A stretch of DNA of 64,000 bases from UBA5436 sp050951845 (GTDB lineage Bacteria; Bacillota; Clostridia; Saccharofermentanales; DTU023). A program made the translations under genes and the position numbers. This document shows positions 23,888 through 33,355 of the stretch, one piece after another. Position 1 is the stretch's first letter, and every line of letters begins with the position of its first letter. Location of the stretch: contig JBMNJV010000005.1 of assembly GCA_050951845.1 (NCBI GenBank), positions 1-64,000 of the forward strand, read 5' to 3'. A model generated the notes under the pieces. It did no database searches. It saw only the letters and a program-made list of their open reading frames with translations, and was not told the DNA's origin.

Positions 23888-25752
23888 CCATGCTTCCTCT
23901 CACTGACATGCTTTAGCGGATCGTCATAATTTACGGTATTGCCGTGTTTTCCGGTATTGACATGTTTTCTATTACGGTCATGCTCCGGATCATTCATATC
24001 TTCAGCCAATTCGGACTCTAACAATTGACGATGATACAATTTTGCATAAAATCCCTCCGGATCTTGCATTAATGAAGCGTGATCACCTCTTTGCGTGATT
24101 TCGCCTTCTTCCAGTACCAAAATTTGATCTGCAGTTTGTACCGTAGATACTCTCTGACTTACCAGAATCAAGCTGCGTTGGTATTTCTTCAATTGATTGA
24201 GAATACTTTTTTCAGTATTTGTATCAACCGCGGATAAAGAGTCATCCATCACCAAAACTTTTGTATCTTTATAATGAGCCCTGGCAATTGAAATCCGTTG
24301 CTTCTGTCCGCCTGACAAAGTTACACCGCGCTCACCGACCCATGTGGCGTAGTCTTCCGGCATTTCTTCAATATCCTGAGCAATATGGGAAAATTCCGCA
24401 GAGCATCTGACTTGAGTAAGGTCATAATCATCACAGTTATCGGAACTGCTGAAAGCAATATTACCGGCAATACTGCGTGAAAACAAAAAACTTTCCTGTT
24501 CGACTAAAGCAATTGCCTGATACAAATCAGTCAAAGCCAAATCTCTGATATCCACATCATTTAACAGAATTTGTCCCGAACTCACATCATAACGCCTTAA
24601 CAACAGATTCAGAATTGTGCTTTTACCGCTGCCTGTTCTGCCTAAAACAGCAATACTTTTTTGATTTTCCAAAACGAAGCTGATATTTTTTAAGACCCAG
24701 GGTGATTTCTGATCATAACGAAATGAAACATCTTTAAATTCGATTTTTACGTTTGTTAAATCAACTTTAGCCGGATCGGCGGTTTCCGTTATTTTTGATT
24801 CGACAGCCAGAATTTCATTGATTCTGGTCATTGAAGCGATACCGCGCTGAAAACTGTTAACAACCATGGCGATCGCAATTAACGGCCAAACCATCAGTCT
24901 CAGATAATCAACTATTGCCACAAAATCACCTAAACTCATACTGCCGTCCATCAAACGATAAATTCCGTACATTATGAAAATCACAAGTGCAACGCCTGAA
25001 ATTAAAGAAACAATCGGATCAAAAAGAGAGCTGAGCCGCATCAGCTCAATATTTTTTCTCTGGTAATCCTGATTAACTCTACTGAAAGAACGAGAGCGAT
25101 TGTTTTCGATTCCGAACGCTTTGATATTATGAATACCTGAAATATTTTCCTGCACTTCATTCGTCATATCGGAAAAACTGTCCTGAACCCTGCGACTTCG
25201 CAACTGCATCGGTTTTAAAATCGAGAAAACGAAAATTGTCAAAAAGGGCAAAGCCGTCAAAGCAATGAAAGCTGTTTTAAGTCCAACTGTATATATCATC
25301 ATAATTACGGTAAAAATCGTCATGAAAAAAGAATCGATAATCATGATAATACCGCCGCCCATTGAATTTCTGACCATCAGAACATCGTTTGTCACATGTG
25401 CCATTAAGTCACCGGTACGATGATAATTATAAAAACTGTCATCCAAAGTTAAATATTTATTAAAAAGTTTTGCACGTAACCAATATTCAAGTCTCCTCGC
25501 TGTACCGAATATATTCATACGCCAACCGTAACGTCCGATTGCAACACATAAACCCAGAATAATTACCGCTAAAGCACTGAAAACAATGCGTTCCGTGTTT
25601 AACTCTCCTTTTTGGGCCCAATCAGCAAAAGCACGCAAAACTTGCGGCACCAGCAAATGAGTAATGTCGACAAAGATCAGTGCTAAAATACCCAGCAGAT
25701 ATCGGGATTTATGTTGTTTTATAAATGGTAAAATTGTCCGATATTGTTTCAT
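23884..25752 (-). CDS. ABC exporter subunit with degenerate nucleotide-binding domain
   Basis: About 622 aa from the ATG at 25752; a GTG three codons earlier is also possible. Six helices precede the nucleotide-binding domain: Walker A GRTGSGKST, signature LSGGQ (canonical), Walker B VLVMDDSLS where Asp replaces the catalytic Glu, and H-loop VSQRVS where Gln replaces His. It therefore forms the degenerate site with the LSAGQ of its partner. The C-terminus carries a 25-residue His/Asn/Lys-rich tail (residues about 595-622) with repeated KHVNTGKHGNT-like units. Translationally coupled to the downstream partner. Confidence 0.92.
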   Translation of the reverse strand: MKQYRTILPFIKQHKSRYLLGILALIFVDITHLLVPQVLRAFADWAQKGELNTERIVFSALAVIILGLCVAIGRYGWRMNIFGTARRLEYWLRAKLFNKYLTLDDSFYNYHRTGDLMAHVTNDVLMVRNSMGGGIIMIIDSFFMTIFTVIMMIYTVGLKTAFIALTALPFLTIFVFSILKPMQLRSRRVQDSFSDMTNEVQENISGIHNIKAFGIENNRSRSFSRVNQDYQRKNIELMRLSSLFDPIVSLISGVALVIFIMYGIYRLMDGSMSLGDFVAIVDYLRLMVWPLIAIAMVVNSFQRGIASMTRINEILAVESKITETADPAKVDLTNVKIEFKDVSFRYDQKSPWVLKNISFVLENQKSIAVLGRTGSGKSTILNLLLRRYDVSSGQILLNDVDIRDLALTDLYQAIALVEQESFLFSRSIAGNIAFSSSDNCDDYDLTQVRCSAEFSHIAQDIEEMPEDYATWVGERGVTLSGGQKQRISIARAHYKDTKVLVMDDSLSAVDTNTEKSILNQLKKYQRSLILVSQRVSTVQTADQILVLEEGEITQRGDHASLMQDPEGFYAKLYHRQLLESELAEDMNDPEHDRNRKHVNTGKHGNTVNYDDPLKHVSERKHG

Positions 25753-26053
25753 ATGTTCCACTAATATTTCTAATCACAATAATATAGCACAGTCTGCAAG
25801 TTTGATTCAATGCAAATTTTTTACGGCAATCACTTTTCCAAACGTTTTAATTCGCCTTAAATAATTCTGAATTTTTTTTAATTCTTTATATGTTTTTCAG
25901 GCCGTTTATTAATTTTTTCTTAGCTTAATCAGAATTTAATTTACATTGAAATTTCTTATGCTAAGATTATTGACGGAATAAAAAACATACTTTTAATCTC
26001 TGCCTGTCAGGCATTCGGATTAATAATTTTATATAGAATTAAATGAGGACAAT
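25753..26053. other. Divergent promoter region, ABC exporter/glycosyltransferase
   Basis: 301 bp, AT-rich. It contains the glycosyltransferase promoter (listed separately) and presumably that of the exporter on the minus strand. No gene seen. Confidence 0.4.
25940..25967 (+). promoter_or_regulatory. Promoter of the glycosyltransferase gene
   Basis: TTTACA (25940-25945), 16-bp spacer, TAAGAT (25962-25967), with TGC before the -10 (extended -10). Confidence 0.55.
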
Positions 26054-27322
26054 ATGAATGACTTTTTTCTAATGTTGACAAAATTAGTTGTAGCGTTTTG
26101 TAATATAGCCTTTTGGCTGGTAATAGTTACAGTCATCTACAATCTTTTTCTGATGATCTGCGGCATTCCGAAAAATAAAAAACTGGATTTAATTTCACAA
26201 ACCGCTGTTAAACCGAAAACCAGATTTGCCATAATAATTTCCGCCCGCAATGAAGAAGTTGTCATTCCTTATTTAATCCGCAGTCTCAAGGCAATGGATT
26301 ATCCCGAAGAATTATACAATATTTTTGTAATTGCCGATAACTGCTCCGATCATACGGCAATGGTTGCCAAAAATGAGGGAGCAAAAGTCTATTCACGTAA
26401 TGATCAGACACGAGCCACCAAAGGTTATGCTTTGAATTGGTTCTTTTCACATAATTTGAATCAAATGCTTAAACAGTATGATCATTGTGTGATTTTTGAT
26501 GCAGATAATTTAGTTGATCCGAATTTTCTCAAAATGATGGATCGTCATATTCAAACCGGAAAAACTTTCTTAGCCGGTTACATGGATTGCAAAAGTCCTG
26601 AAAAAAGCGTAATCGCTTCGGCTAATGCCTTGTTTTACTTAAATCGCTCGCGTTATCTGCATCAGGCTCGGAATAATCTTGATTTGCCTTTGGCTTCCGT
26701 CAGCGGCACCGGTTTCAGTTTTGATCTGCAATTAATCAAGGACACCGGCTGGAAAACTCAAACTTTAACCGAAGATGTCGAATTTACGATTCAAATGATC
26801 TTAAAAGATCAGAATCCGGTCTATGTCAAAGAAGCTATTTTTTATGATGAACCGACCAGCGAATTCAAGCCGATGATCCGGCAACGCTTTCGCTGGGGTA
26901 TGGGTTCAGTGCAGACGATGCGCTTAATGACCGGAAAACTATTCAGATATGCCCTCCATTTTAATCATAAAGCTTTCGATGCTTTTTGGTTTTTAGCTCA
27001 AATACCTTTCTTTTTTATTGCAGGTATGTTGTCAATAGTAAAAATGCTGATTCAATTACCTATGTATTTGGACAATCCGGCTTGGTTTGCACGTGACTTG
27101 ATCATTCCGGCTTTAGCTTATATCGTTACAGTTCTCAGCCTGATTCTCTTGGTCAAATTGGAGAAAAAGAGCTTGAAATTGTATCAGAAAGGAATTCTTG
27201 CTTATCCGATTTTGGGCATTGTTTGGGCCGGTTTGCAAATGGCAGCCATGTTTTGTAAAGATGCAATCTGGCATCCGATCGTTCATTCCCATGGTGTTGA
27301 ATTAAAAAACCTCATTAAATGA
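26054..27322 (+). CDS. Membrane-bound family 2 glycosyltransferase
   Basis: 422 aa. One N-terminal helix (about 10-35), a GT-A catalytic domain (about 55-290) and three C-terminal helices. Motifs: IIISARNEEVVIPYLIRSL (nucleotide-sugar binding), VIFDADNLVDP (DxD), LTEDVEF (TED) and QRFRWGMG (QxxRW). This is the processive-type arrangement of cellulose/hyaluronan synthase relatives. It probably transfers sugars to a lipid or polysaccharide at the cytoplasmic membrane face; the product is unknown. It stands alone. GAGGAC precedes the ATG. Confidence 0.9.
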   Translation: MNDFFLMLTKLVVAFCNIAFWLVIVTVIYNLFLMICGIPKNKKLDLISQTAVKPKTRFAIIISARNEEVVIPYLIRSLKAMDYPEELYNIFVIADNCSDHTAMVAKNEGAKVYSRNDQTRATKGYALNWFFSHNLNQMLKQYDHCVIFDADNLVDPNFLKMMDRHIQTGKTFLAGYMDCKSPEKSVIASANALFYLNRSRYLHQARNNLDLPLASVSGTGFSFDLQLIKDTGWKTQTLTEDVEFTIQMILKDQNPVYVKEAIFYDEPTSEFKPMIRQRFRWGMGSVQTMRLMTGKLFRYALHFNHKAFDAFWFLAQIPFFFIAGMLSIVKMLIQLPMYLDNPAWFARDLIIPALAYIVTVLSLILLVKLEKKSLKLYQKGILAYPILGIVWAGLQMAAMFCKDAIWHPIVHSHGVELKNLIK

Positions 27323-27345
27323 TTGAATCTTTTACGTAATTTAGA

Positions 27346-27374
27346 TTAACAATATCTCCGATTTTCTGTACAAT
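27346..27374 (+). promoter_or_regulatory. Promoter of proB
   Basis: TTAACA (27346-27351), 17-bp spacer, TACAAT (27369-27374), ending 29 nt before the proB start, so the leader is short and no T-box fits. Confidence 0.65.
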
Positions 27375-27403
27375 GAATAATAATTCACAAACAGGGAATT
27401 ATT

Positions 27404-28504
27404 ATGAAAGATTATAAAAGAATTGTTATTAAAGTCGGAAGCTCAACTTTAACCCATGCTGACGGAAAGCTGGATGTCCAGCAAATCAAAAAAATTGTAA
27501 AAGAGATTTCCTTTCTGACCGATCAGGGTTACGAATGTGTGTTCGTCACTTCCGGTGCAATTGCTGCCGGGATGGGTATCCTCAATGTCCACGAAAAACC
27601 GAATGAAATTGATAAGCGTCAGGTTTTGGCTGCAGTCGGACAAGTTGAGTTAATTCAACTTTATTCTCAATTGTTCTTTGCATTCGATCATCCGGTAGCT
27701 CAATTGCTGTTGACCAAAGATGATTTTTCCAACCGGACACGTTATCTCAATGCACGTAATACCTGTCGTTTATTACTTGAGAAAAAAATCATTCCGATCA
27801 TTAATGAAAATGATTCGGTTTCGATCAATGAAATCAAACTTGGTGATAACGATTCATTATCGGCTTTTGTGGCAGCTCTGGTCGATGCCGATCTGATTGT
27901 AATCTTAACCGATATTGACGGTTTATATGATTCGGATCCCAGAGAAAATCCCGGCGCCAAGCGTTATGATCGGATAACGGAGATTACGGATCAAATCAAA
28001 CATATTGCCGGAACAACCGGATCAAAGTTCGGAACAGGCGGTATGGCTACCAAGATTCTGGCAGCTGAAATGGCAATGTCCAACGGCACCGATTTGATCA
28101 TTGCCAACGGTGATGATCCGCATGATATCAGCCGGGCTCTGCGCGGTGAAAATGTGGGAACCCATTTCATTGCATCCGAACCTAATTTCAATGCACGAAA
28201 ATATTGGTTGCGTTACGCTACAACTTTATCCGGCAATATTCATATTGACCAGGGAGCTTACCAGGCAATTCAAAAAGGAAAATCTTTACTGCCGGTCGGA
28301 ATAACAGCAGTAGACGGTGTTTTTGAACTCGGAGCCGTAGTGGGTATCCTTTTTCAAGACCAAAAAGTCGGAGTCGGTATAGTCAACTACAACAATCTGG
28401 AAATTGAAAGAATATTGGGTCAGCAAACATCAGAAATTAAAAAAACTCTCGGTTATCAGTATTCCGATGTTGTAGTGCACAGTGATAATTTAGTCACAGT
28501 ATAA
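27404..28504 (+). CDS. proB: Glutamate 5-kinase
   Basis: 366 aa. The amino-acid kinase domain (1-255) starts RIVIKVGSSTLTH. It contains VTSGAIAAGMG, the ENDSVS glutamate-binding segment, LTDIDGLYDSDP and GTGGMATKILAAEMA. A C-terminal PUA domain (about 275-366) follows, giving the full-length ProB architecture. It phosphorylates glutamate to gamma-glutamyl phosphate, the first step of proline synthesis, and is normally feedback-inhibited by proline. proA follows 110 bp downstream. Confidence 0.96.
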   Translation: MKDYKRIVIKVGSSTLTHADGKLDVQQIKKIVKEISFLTDQGYECVFVTSGAIAAGMGILNVHEKPNEIDKRQVLAAVGQVELIQLYSQLFFAFDHPVAQLLLTKDDFSNRTRYLNARNTCRLLLEKKIIPIINENDSVSINEIKLGDNDSLSAFVAALVDADLIVILTDIDGLYDSDPRENPGAKRYDRITEITDQIKHIAGTTGSKFGTGGMATKILAAEMAMSNGTDLIIANGDDPHDISRALRGENVGTHFIASEPNFNARKYWLRYATTLSGNIHIDQGAYQAIQKGKSLLPVGITAVDGVFELGAVVGILFQDQKVGVGIVNYNNLEIERILGQQTSEIKKTLGYQYSDVVVHSDNLVTV

Positions 28505-28526
28505 GATGATGTTGTTCCTAACAGCA

Positions 28527-28557
28527 TTGAGCAAAAATAAAAAGACTTTAGTATAAT
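28527..28557 (+). promoter_or_regulatory. Possible internal promoter before proA
   Basis: TTGAGC (28527-28532) and TATAAT (28552-28557) with a 19-bp spacer in the proB-proA gap. Confidence 0.4.
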
Positions 28558-28614
28558 CAATATGTCAGATGTTATATTAATTGTTAAGTCAGAAAAAGAT
28601 AAAGGGGTGAATTT

Positions 28615-29868
28615 ATGATTAAACAATTGTGTCACAGAGCAGCTGTCGCAGAAATCGAAATGCGCAAATTATCGACGAAAGTTAAAAATAAAATCTTAAG
28701 AGAAGTCGCCAAAGCCTTGATCGCCGAACAAGACGATATTTTGGAAGCCAATATGCTTGATTTGGCAGACGGTGAAAAAAACGGACTCAGTTCCGCTTTG
28801 CTCGATCGTTTGGCACTTAATCCGAGTCGAATCAAAAGTATGGCGGACTCTTTAGAAATCATTGCAAGTTTCCCTGATCCGATCGGGGAAGTTGTCGAAG
28901 GATTCAGAACTGAAAGCGGTTTGTCAATCGAAAAAGTCAGAGCACCTCTGGGGATTGTGGCAATTATTTATGAATCAAGGCCAAACGTAACAATTGATGC
29001 TGCCGCTCTTTGTCTTAAATCTTCCAATGTCACCATTCTGCGCGGTTCATCCGCCGCTTTAAATTCCAATCGGATTTTAGCAGACTTATTCGCACGTGTC
29101 GGAGAAGCAAACGGTATGCCTAAGAATGCAGTGCAATTGCTGGACGATCCCGGTCGTGATTCTCTGAATCAACTGATAGTCCAGAATAAATATATTGATG
29201 TCTTAATTCCTCGCGGAGGCAAACAGTTAAAAGAATCAATGATGGCAAATTCCACTATACCGATGATCTTCACCGGCGACGGGACATGCCATATCTATTT
29301 AGATGAAACTGCTGAAGATGAGATAATCCTTCCGATCATTCTCAATGCCAAAACCCAGCGTCCGGGGACTTGTAATTCAGTAGAATGCGTTCTCATTCAA
29401 AAAGATAAAAATTATTTAACCGAAGAAATCGTTGAAACATTGCTCGAAGCTGATGTTAAGGTTAATATTACCCAGGAACTCTACAACCTGTTACCACATG
29501 ATCTGAAGATAAAATCCTATTTATCCGGTGAAGAATTGTTCGGTGTAGAATTCTTATCCAAAGAAATTCTGCTGCACCAAGTGGAGTCGGTTGATGCAGC
29601 AATTGCTTTTATTAATCAACACGGAACTCAACATTCGGATTGCATTTTAACTCAAAACGTTACTAATGCGGAAAAATTTCTCAATGAAGTCGATTCCGCC
29701 GTTGTTTATCTCAATGCCAGCACTCGTTTCTCAGATGGCGGGGAATTCGGTTTCGGCGGTGAAATCGGTATTTCTACTCAAAAATTACATGCCCGGGGTC
29801 CGATGGGTATTAAACAATTAACCTCGGAGAAATTCCTGGTACGCGGTCAAGGTCAAGTCAGAGAATAA
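28615..29868 (+). CDS. proA: Gamma-glutamyl phosphate reductase
   Basis: 417 aa, aldehyde dehydrogenase superfamily. Motifs include VRAPLGIVAIIYESRPNVTIDAAALCLKS near residue 105, LIPRGGKQL, and the catalytic cysteine region AKTQRPGTCNSVEC (Cys at about 255). It also has STRFSDGGEFGFGGEIGISTQKLHARGPMG, a ProA hallmark. It reduces gamma-glutamyl phosphate to glutamate semialdehyde with NADPH. Length is normal. AGGGG precedes the ATG. Confidence 0.97.
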   Translation: MIKQLCHRAAVAEIEMRKLSTKVKNKILREVAKALIAEQDDILEANMLDLADGEKNGLSSALLDRLALNPSRIKSMADSLEIIASFPDPIGEVVEGFRTESGLSIEKVRAPLGIVAIIYESRPNVTIDAAALCLKSSNVTILRGSSAALNSNRILADLFARVGEANGMPKNAVQLLDDPGRDSLNQLIVQNKYIDVLIPRGGKQLKESMMANSTIPMIFTGDGTCHIYLDETAEDEIILPIILNAKTQRPGTCNSVECVLIQKDKNYLTEEIVETLLEADVKVNITQELYNLLPHDLKIKSYLSGEELFGVEFLSKEILLHQVESVDAAIAFINQHGTQHSDCILTQNVTNAEKFLNEVDSAVVYLNASTRFSDGGEFGFGGEIGISTQKLHARGPMGIKQLTSEKFLVRGQGQVRE

Positions 29869-29927
29869 TTTTGAGAAAACGTAATTTTGAAGAAACGTTC
29901 GAATTTTGCATACACTAATCGGCATGC

Positions 29928-29958
29928 TTAAGACTTGGTAATATTTGCCAAGTCTTAA
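29928..29958. terminator. Bidirectional terminator-like inverted repeat
   Basis: Perfect 11-bp stem TTAAGACTTGG/CCAAGTCTTAA with a 9-nt loop between convergent proA and the CDF transporter gene. No strong T-run on either side. Confidence 0.6.
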
Positions 29959-29961
29959 CAG

Positions 29962-31152
29962 CTATGATTGCTGAACATCGCCGGTGATTATGTCAACGGT
30001 TTCAGTTGCATAATTGCGATCAATCGTGATAAAGCATTTAGTGTTCGGTTCAATTTTCCGGACACTTTTTTCTATTTCCGCACGCAACTCTTCATTCGAT
30101 TTTAATAAATCATCCGGCATATTCAGATCAAAGATTAATTGTAATTGTTGATCAGATTTTTGGATGCGAAAATCATGTATTGATATATGTGAATCAATTG
30201 AACGCACTAATTTTTCTACTAAAACTTTCCAGCGATTTTGTTCAGGATTGTCTAAATCGATCGGATCCATATGTAATACAAGATTGATATTGAAATGAAT
30301 CGCCACTTCGCGTTCGATTTGATCCAAAAGATCATGGTTTACCATAATATCTTCAGCTGCATCAACTTCGACATGAGCAGTAGCAAAATAATTATCAACA
30401 CCGTAATCATGTACTATTAAATCATGTAAACCATACACGCCCGGTTTTTCTTTAATATATCTTTTCAACGACTCTTTAAGATGACGATCCGGACGTTGCC
30501 CCAAGATATGATCTGTTGTTTGGCGCAGAAGCGAAATACCGGAATAGATAATAAAAAATGACATCAGGACACCGGCATAACCGTCAATCGCCAAACGGAA
30601 TGTTTTACCCAGAAAAACTGCCGACAATAAACCTAAATTGACAATAGCATCGCTCATACTGTCTTTGGCTGTAGCTTTGATCACAATCGAATCGATTTTT
30701 TTGCTCTGCTGCATATAGTAAAAGTAGAGCACAGTCTTAACCAGCATTGATAAAATCAACGTTGCATAGAGAAACCATGATATTGAAACCAAAGTCGGAT
30801 TAAAAATTTTTGCAATTGAAGATTTTCCTAATTCAAAACCCAAAAACAGAATAAACATGGCGACAATTGCAGAAGCAATGTATTCAAATCTGGCATGTCC
30901 GAAAGGATGATTGCGATCAGCCGGTCTCGAAGAAATTTTGAAACTGATCAATACAATAATTGCCGATGCAAAATCCGATAGATTATTGACTGCATCGGCA
31001 ACCATTGCAATACTGCCCGATAATAATCCTACAACAATTTTCAGCGCAAAAAGCGCCAGATTGACTACTAAACCTACAATACTGACCTTAATACCGATTT
31101 GTGTTCTCAGATCATTTGATATTGAAGTTTGAACTTTGACTGAATTGCTCAT
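29962..31152 (-). CDS. Cation diffusion facilitator family metal transporter
   Basis: 396 aa. A six-helix cation efflux domain (about 15-215) includes MVADAVNNLSDFASAIIVL (TM2 with metal-binding Asp residues), the RPADRNHPFGHARFEYIAS loop and AKDSMSDAIVNLGLL (TM5, DxxxD). A cytoplasmic dimerisation domain follows (about 220-300). An extra C-terminal segment of about 90 residues looks like a second ferredoxin-like fold. It exports divalent metals such as Zn2+, Mn2+ or Fe2+ by proton antiport; specificity cannot be read with confidence, although DxxxD in TM5 is more typical of Mn/Fe than Zn transporters. Confidence 0.92.
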   Translation of the reverse strand: MSNSVKVQTSISNDLRTQIGIKVSIVGLVVNLALFALKIVVGLLSGSIAMVADAVNNLSDFASAIIVLISFKISSRPADRNHPFGHARFEYIASAIVAMFILFLGFELGKSSIAKIFNPTLVSISWFLYATLILSMLVKTVLYFYYMQQSKKIDSIVIKATAKDSMSDAIVNLGLLSAVFLGKTFRLAIDGYAGVLMSFFIIYSGISLLRQTTDHILGQRPDRHLKESLKRYIKEKPGVYGLHDLIVHDYGVDNYFATAHVEVDAAEDIMVNHDLLDQIEREVAIHFNINLVLHMDPIDLDNPEQNRWKVLVEKLVRSIDSHISIHDFRIQKSDQQLQLIFDLNMPDDLLKSNEELRAEIEKSVRKIEPNTKCFITIDRNYATETVDIITGDVQQS

Positions 31153-31191
31153 AAACCATATCTAATTTAAGTTACTTAATTACCAAAGCAT

Positions 31192-31779
31192 TTAATTGCA
31201 AATCTGAGATTCGACCAGCGGCACTAATAAATCTTCAGCAATTTGATCTGATGTTTCTTTGCCGGACAATACTTCAATGATTTTCAAAGCAAAATAGATT
31301 GAAGTTGCAGGACCTCTGGCTGTAATTAAATTGCCGTCTTGCACTACGATATCTTCTTTAAATTCACGGTAAGACAATTCCGTATTATAACCGGGATAAG
31401 CTGTACCCTTTTTTCCGTTTGTCAAACCTGCTCTTTCCAAAGCAATCGGAGCGGCACAAATAGCTGCTACAATTTTACCGGCTTCAGCCATCTGTTTGAT
31501 TAATGCCATAACAGCATCAGAATCCCTTAAATGTTCAGCTCCCGGCAGACCGCCCGGTAAAACAACACCGTCATAATCTGTTACTATTTCCGTTTTTAAA
31601 TTTGACAATATTCCATCACATTTCAGTTTTATTCCATGTGAGCCGACAACATCCACACTATCCTTGATTGAAACCATTTCTGCCTGAATATCGGCTCTGC
31701 GCAAAAAATCGACAACCGATAATGCTTCAATTTCTTCAAATCCGTCTGCAAATAATACTGCAATTTTTTTCTTAGACAT
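31192..31779 (-). CDS. DJ-1/PfpI family protein
   Basis: 195 aa. The flavodoxin-like fold starts KKKIAVLFADGFEEIEALSVVDFLRRA. The nucleophile elbow is AAICAAPIALERAG (Cys at about residue 107), and the conserved Glu lies in FEEIE (Glu18). The spacing matches bacterial DJ-1/ThiJ proteins of the YajL type, which act on methylglyoxal-damaged molecules or as redox-linked chaperones. It lies between the CDF transporter and pncB on the same strand. Confidence 0.9.
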   Translation of the reverse strand: MSKKKIAVLFADGFEEIEALSVVDFLRRADIQAEMVSIKDSVDVVGSHGIKLKCDGILSNLKTEIVTDYDGVVLPGGLPGAEHLRDSDAVMALIKQMAEAGKIVAAICAAPIALERAGLTNGKKGTAYPGYNTELSYREFKEDIVVQDGNLITARGPATSIYFALKIIEVLSGKETSDQIAEDLLVPLVESQICN

Positions 31780-31881
31780 TATTACCTCCCGTTTTTCTTT
31801 TCTTATATTGTTAATCTTGTTTTGCTATCTTCAGATGTTATTCAGATTTTGATCTTCCGTAAAGTTATCTGCCCTTGCCGA

Positions 31882-33336
31882 TCAAGTGTGCTGAGACAAG
31901 AAAGAATGTCTCAAATCCCATAATTCTTGCGACAGATCTACGTAATAAACTTGCGGATTTTCAAAGCGCTTGATCGAATCCCAGAGACGATCCAATTGAT
32001 CGGCACAATGCTTCCGTATCTCACTTAAAGGGATTTCCGGATAAACTGATTTGCCTTTGACAAAAACCGGTTTCAACAATTTTTCCGCTCTGAAATTAGT
32101 CAGAGTTTTACGCTTCCAAGTATGATGAGGATCAAAAATTTCCAAATCTTTTGTGTCATCAATTGTTTCTCCGGTCAAGGTAATCAGATCAGCCAAAGCA
32201 AATCCGGTATCCCGGTCATAGAAACGCCATAGTTCTTTTGAACCGGGATTGGTAATTTTACCGGGATTATCAGAAATTTTCATTCGAGGTATTACTTTAC
32301 CGTCAAGCTCAATTGCCGCTAACTTATAAACACCGCCGAAAACCGGTTCCGCTCTTGAAGTGATCAAACGTTCACCTACTCCGAAGCTGTCGATTTGAGC
32401 ACCTTGTAATAACAGATCACGAATCAGATATTCATCCATTGCATTGCTGACGGTAATATGACAGTCAACAAGTCCGGCAGCATCCAGCATCTCGCGTGCT
32501 TTAATTGTCAAATAAGTCAAATCGCCAGAATCAATCCGAATTGCTTTCAATCTTTTGCCCATCGGTTCCAGGACATCTTGTGCTACTTTAATCGCATTGG
32601 GAATACCCGAATGTAAAGTATTATATGTGTCAACTAAGAATTGAGAATTATCCGGATATGTTCGGGCATAAGCTGCAAAAGCATCATATTCGGTCGGAAA
32701 CGATTGAACCCAGCTGTGTGCCATCGTTCCCAAGGCAGGAATATCAAAATGCTGAGCGGATATTGTACATGAAGTTCCGGCAACACCCGCAATATAAGCT
32801 GCTCTAGCACCCAAAACCGATGCATCATAGCCTTGAGCTCTCCTCGCACCGAATTCCATCACCGGACGATTTTCAGCAGAGCGGACAATCCGTGAAGATT
32901 TCGTCGCTATCAGGCTTTGATGATTAATTGTTACGAGCAGCATTGTCTCGATCATTTGAGCTTGCATCAGCGGACCTATTACTTTGACTATCGGTTCACC
33001 CGGAAAAATCGTTGTGCCTTCCGGAATTGCCCAAACATCACATACAAATTCAAATTTTTCCAGATAATCTAAAAAATCTTGATCAAATAGATTTAAATCC
33101 TTCAGATATTCAATATCTTCCGGTTCGAATTTCAAATCTTTCAAATAATCAATCATCTGCTGAACACCGGCCATAATTGCATAACCGCCTGATTCAGGAA
33201 CACTGCGAAAGAAAAGATCGAAACAAGCTATGCTATCTTTCAAGCCGTTTTGTAAATAACCATTCATCATCGTTAATTCGTATAAATCCGTTAACATGGT
33301 CATATTTGTACGTAAATTCCAATTGTGATTTGTCAT
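31882..33336 (-). CDS. pncB: Nicotinate phosphoribosyltransferase
   Basis: 484 aa. The N-terminus is MLTDLYELTMMNGYLQNG. The central signature is EFGARRAQGYDASVLGARAAYIAGVAGTSC, followed by ALGTMAHSWVQSF with the catalytic His, and IRIDSGDL, the phosphate-binding strand. It joins nicotinate and PRPP to nicotinate mononucleotide in NAD salvage. Length and motifs fit the long Gram-positive form. It starts 19 nt after truA and is likely co-transcribed with it. Confidence 0.96.
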   Translation of the reverse strand: MTNHNWNLRTNMTMLTDLYELTMMNGYLQNGLKDSIACFDLFFRSVPESGGYAIMAGVQQMIDYLKDLKFEPEDIEYLKDLNLFDQDFLDYLEKFEFVCDVWAIPEGTTIFPGEPIVKVIGPLMQAQMIETMLLVTINHQSLIATKSSRIVRSAENRPVMEFGARRAQGYDASVLGARAAYIAGVAGTSCTISAQHFDIPALGTMAHSWVQSFPTEYDAFAAYARTYPDNSQFLVDTYNTLHSGIPNAIKVAQDVLEPMGKRLKAIRIDSGDLTYLTIKAREMLDAAGLVDCHITVSNAMDEYLIRDLLLQGAQIDSFGVGERLITSRAEPVFGGVYKLAAIELDGKVIPRMKISDNPGKITNPGSKELWRFYDRDTGFALADLITLTGETIDDTKDLEIFDPHHTWKRKTLTNFRAEKLLKPVFVKGKSVYPEIPLSEIRKHCADQLDRLWDSIKRFENPQVYYVDLSQELWDLRHSFLSQHT

Positions 33337-33355
33337 TTGTTTACCTCACATTAAA

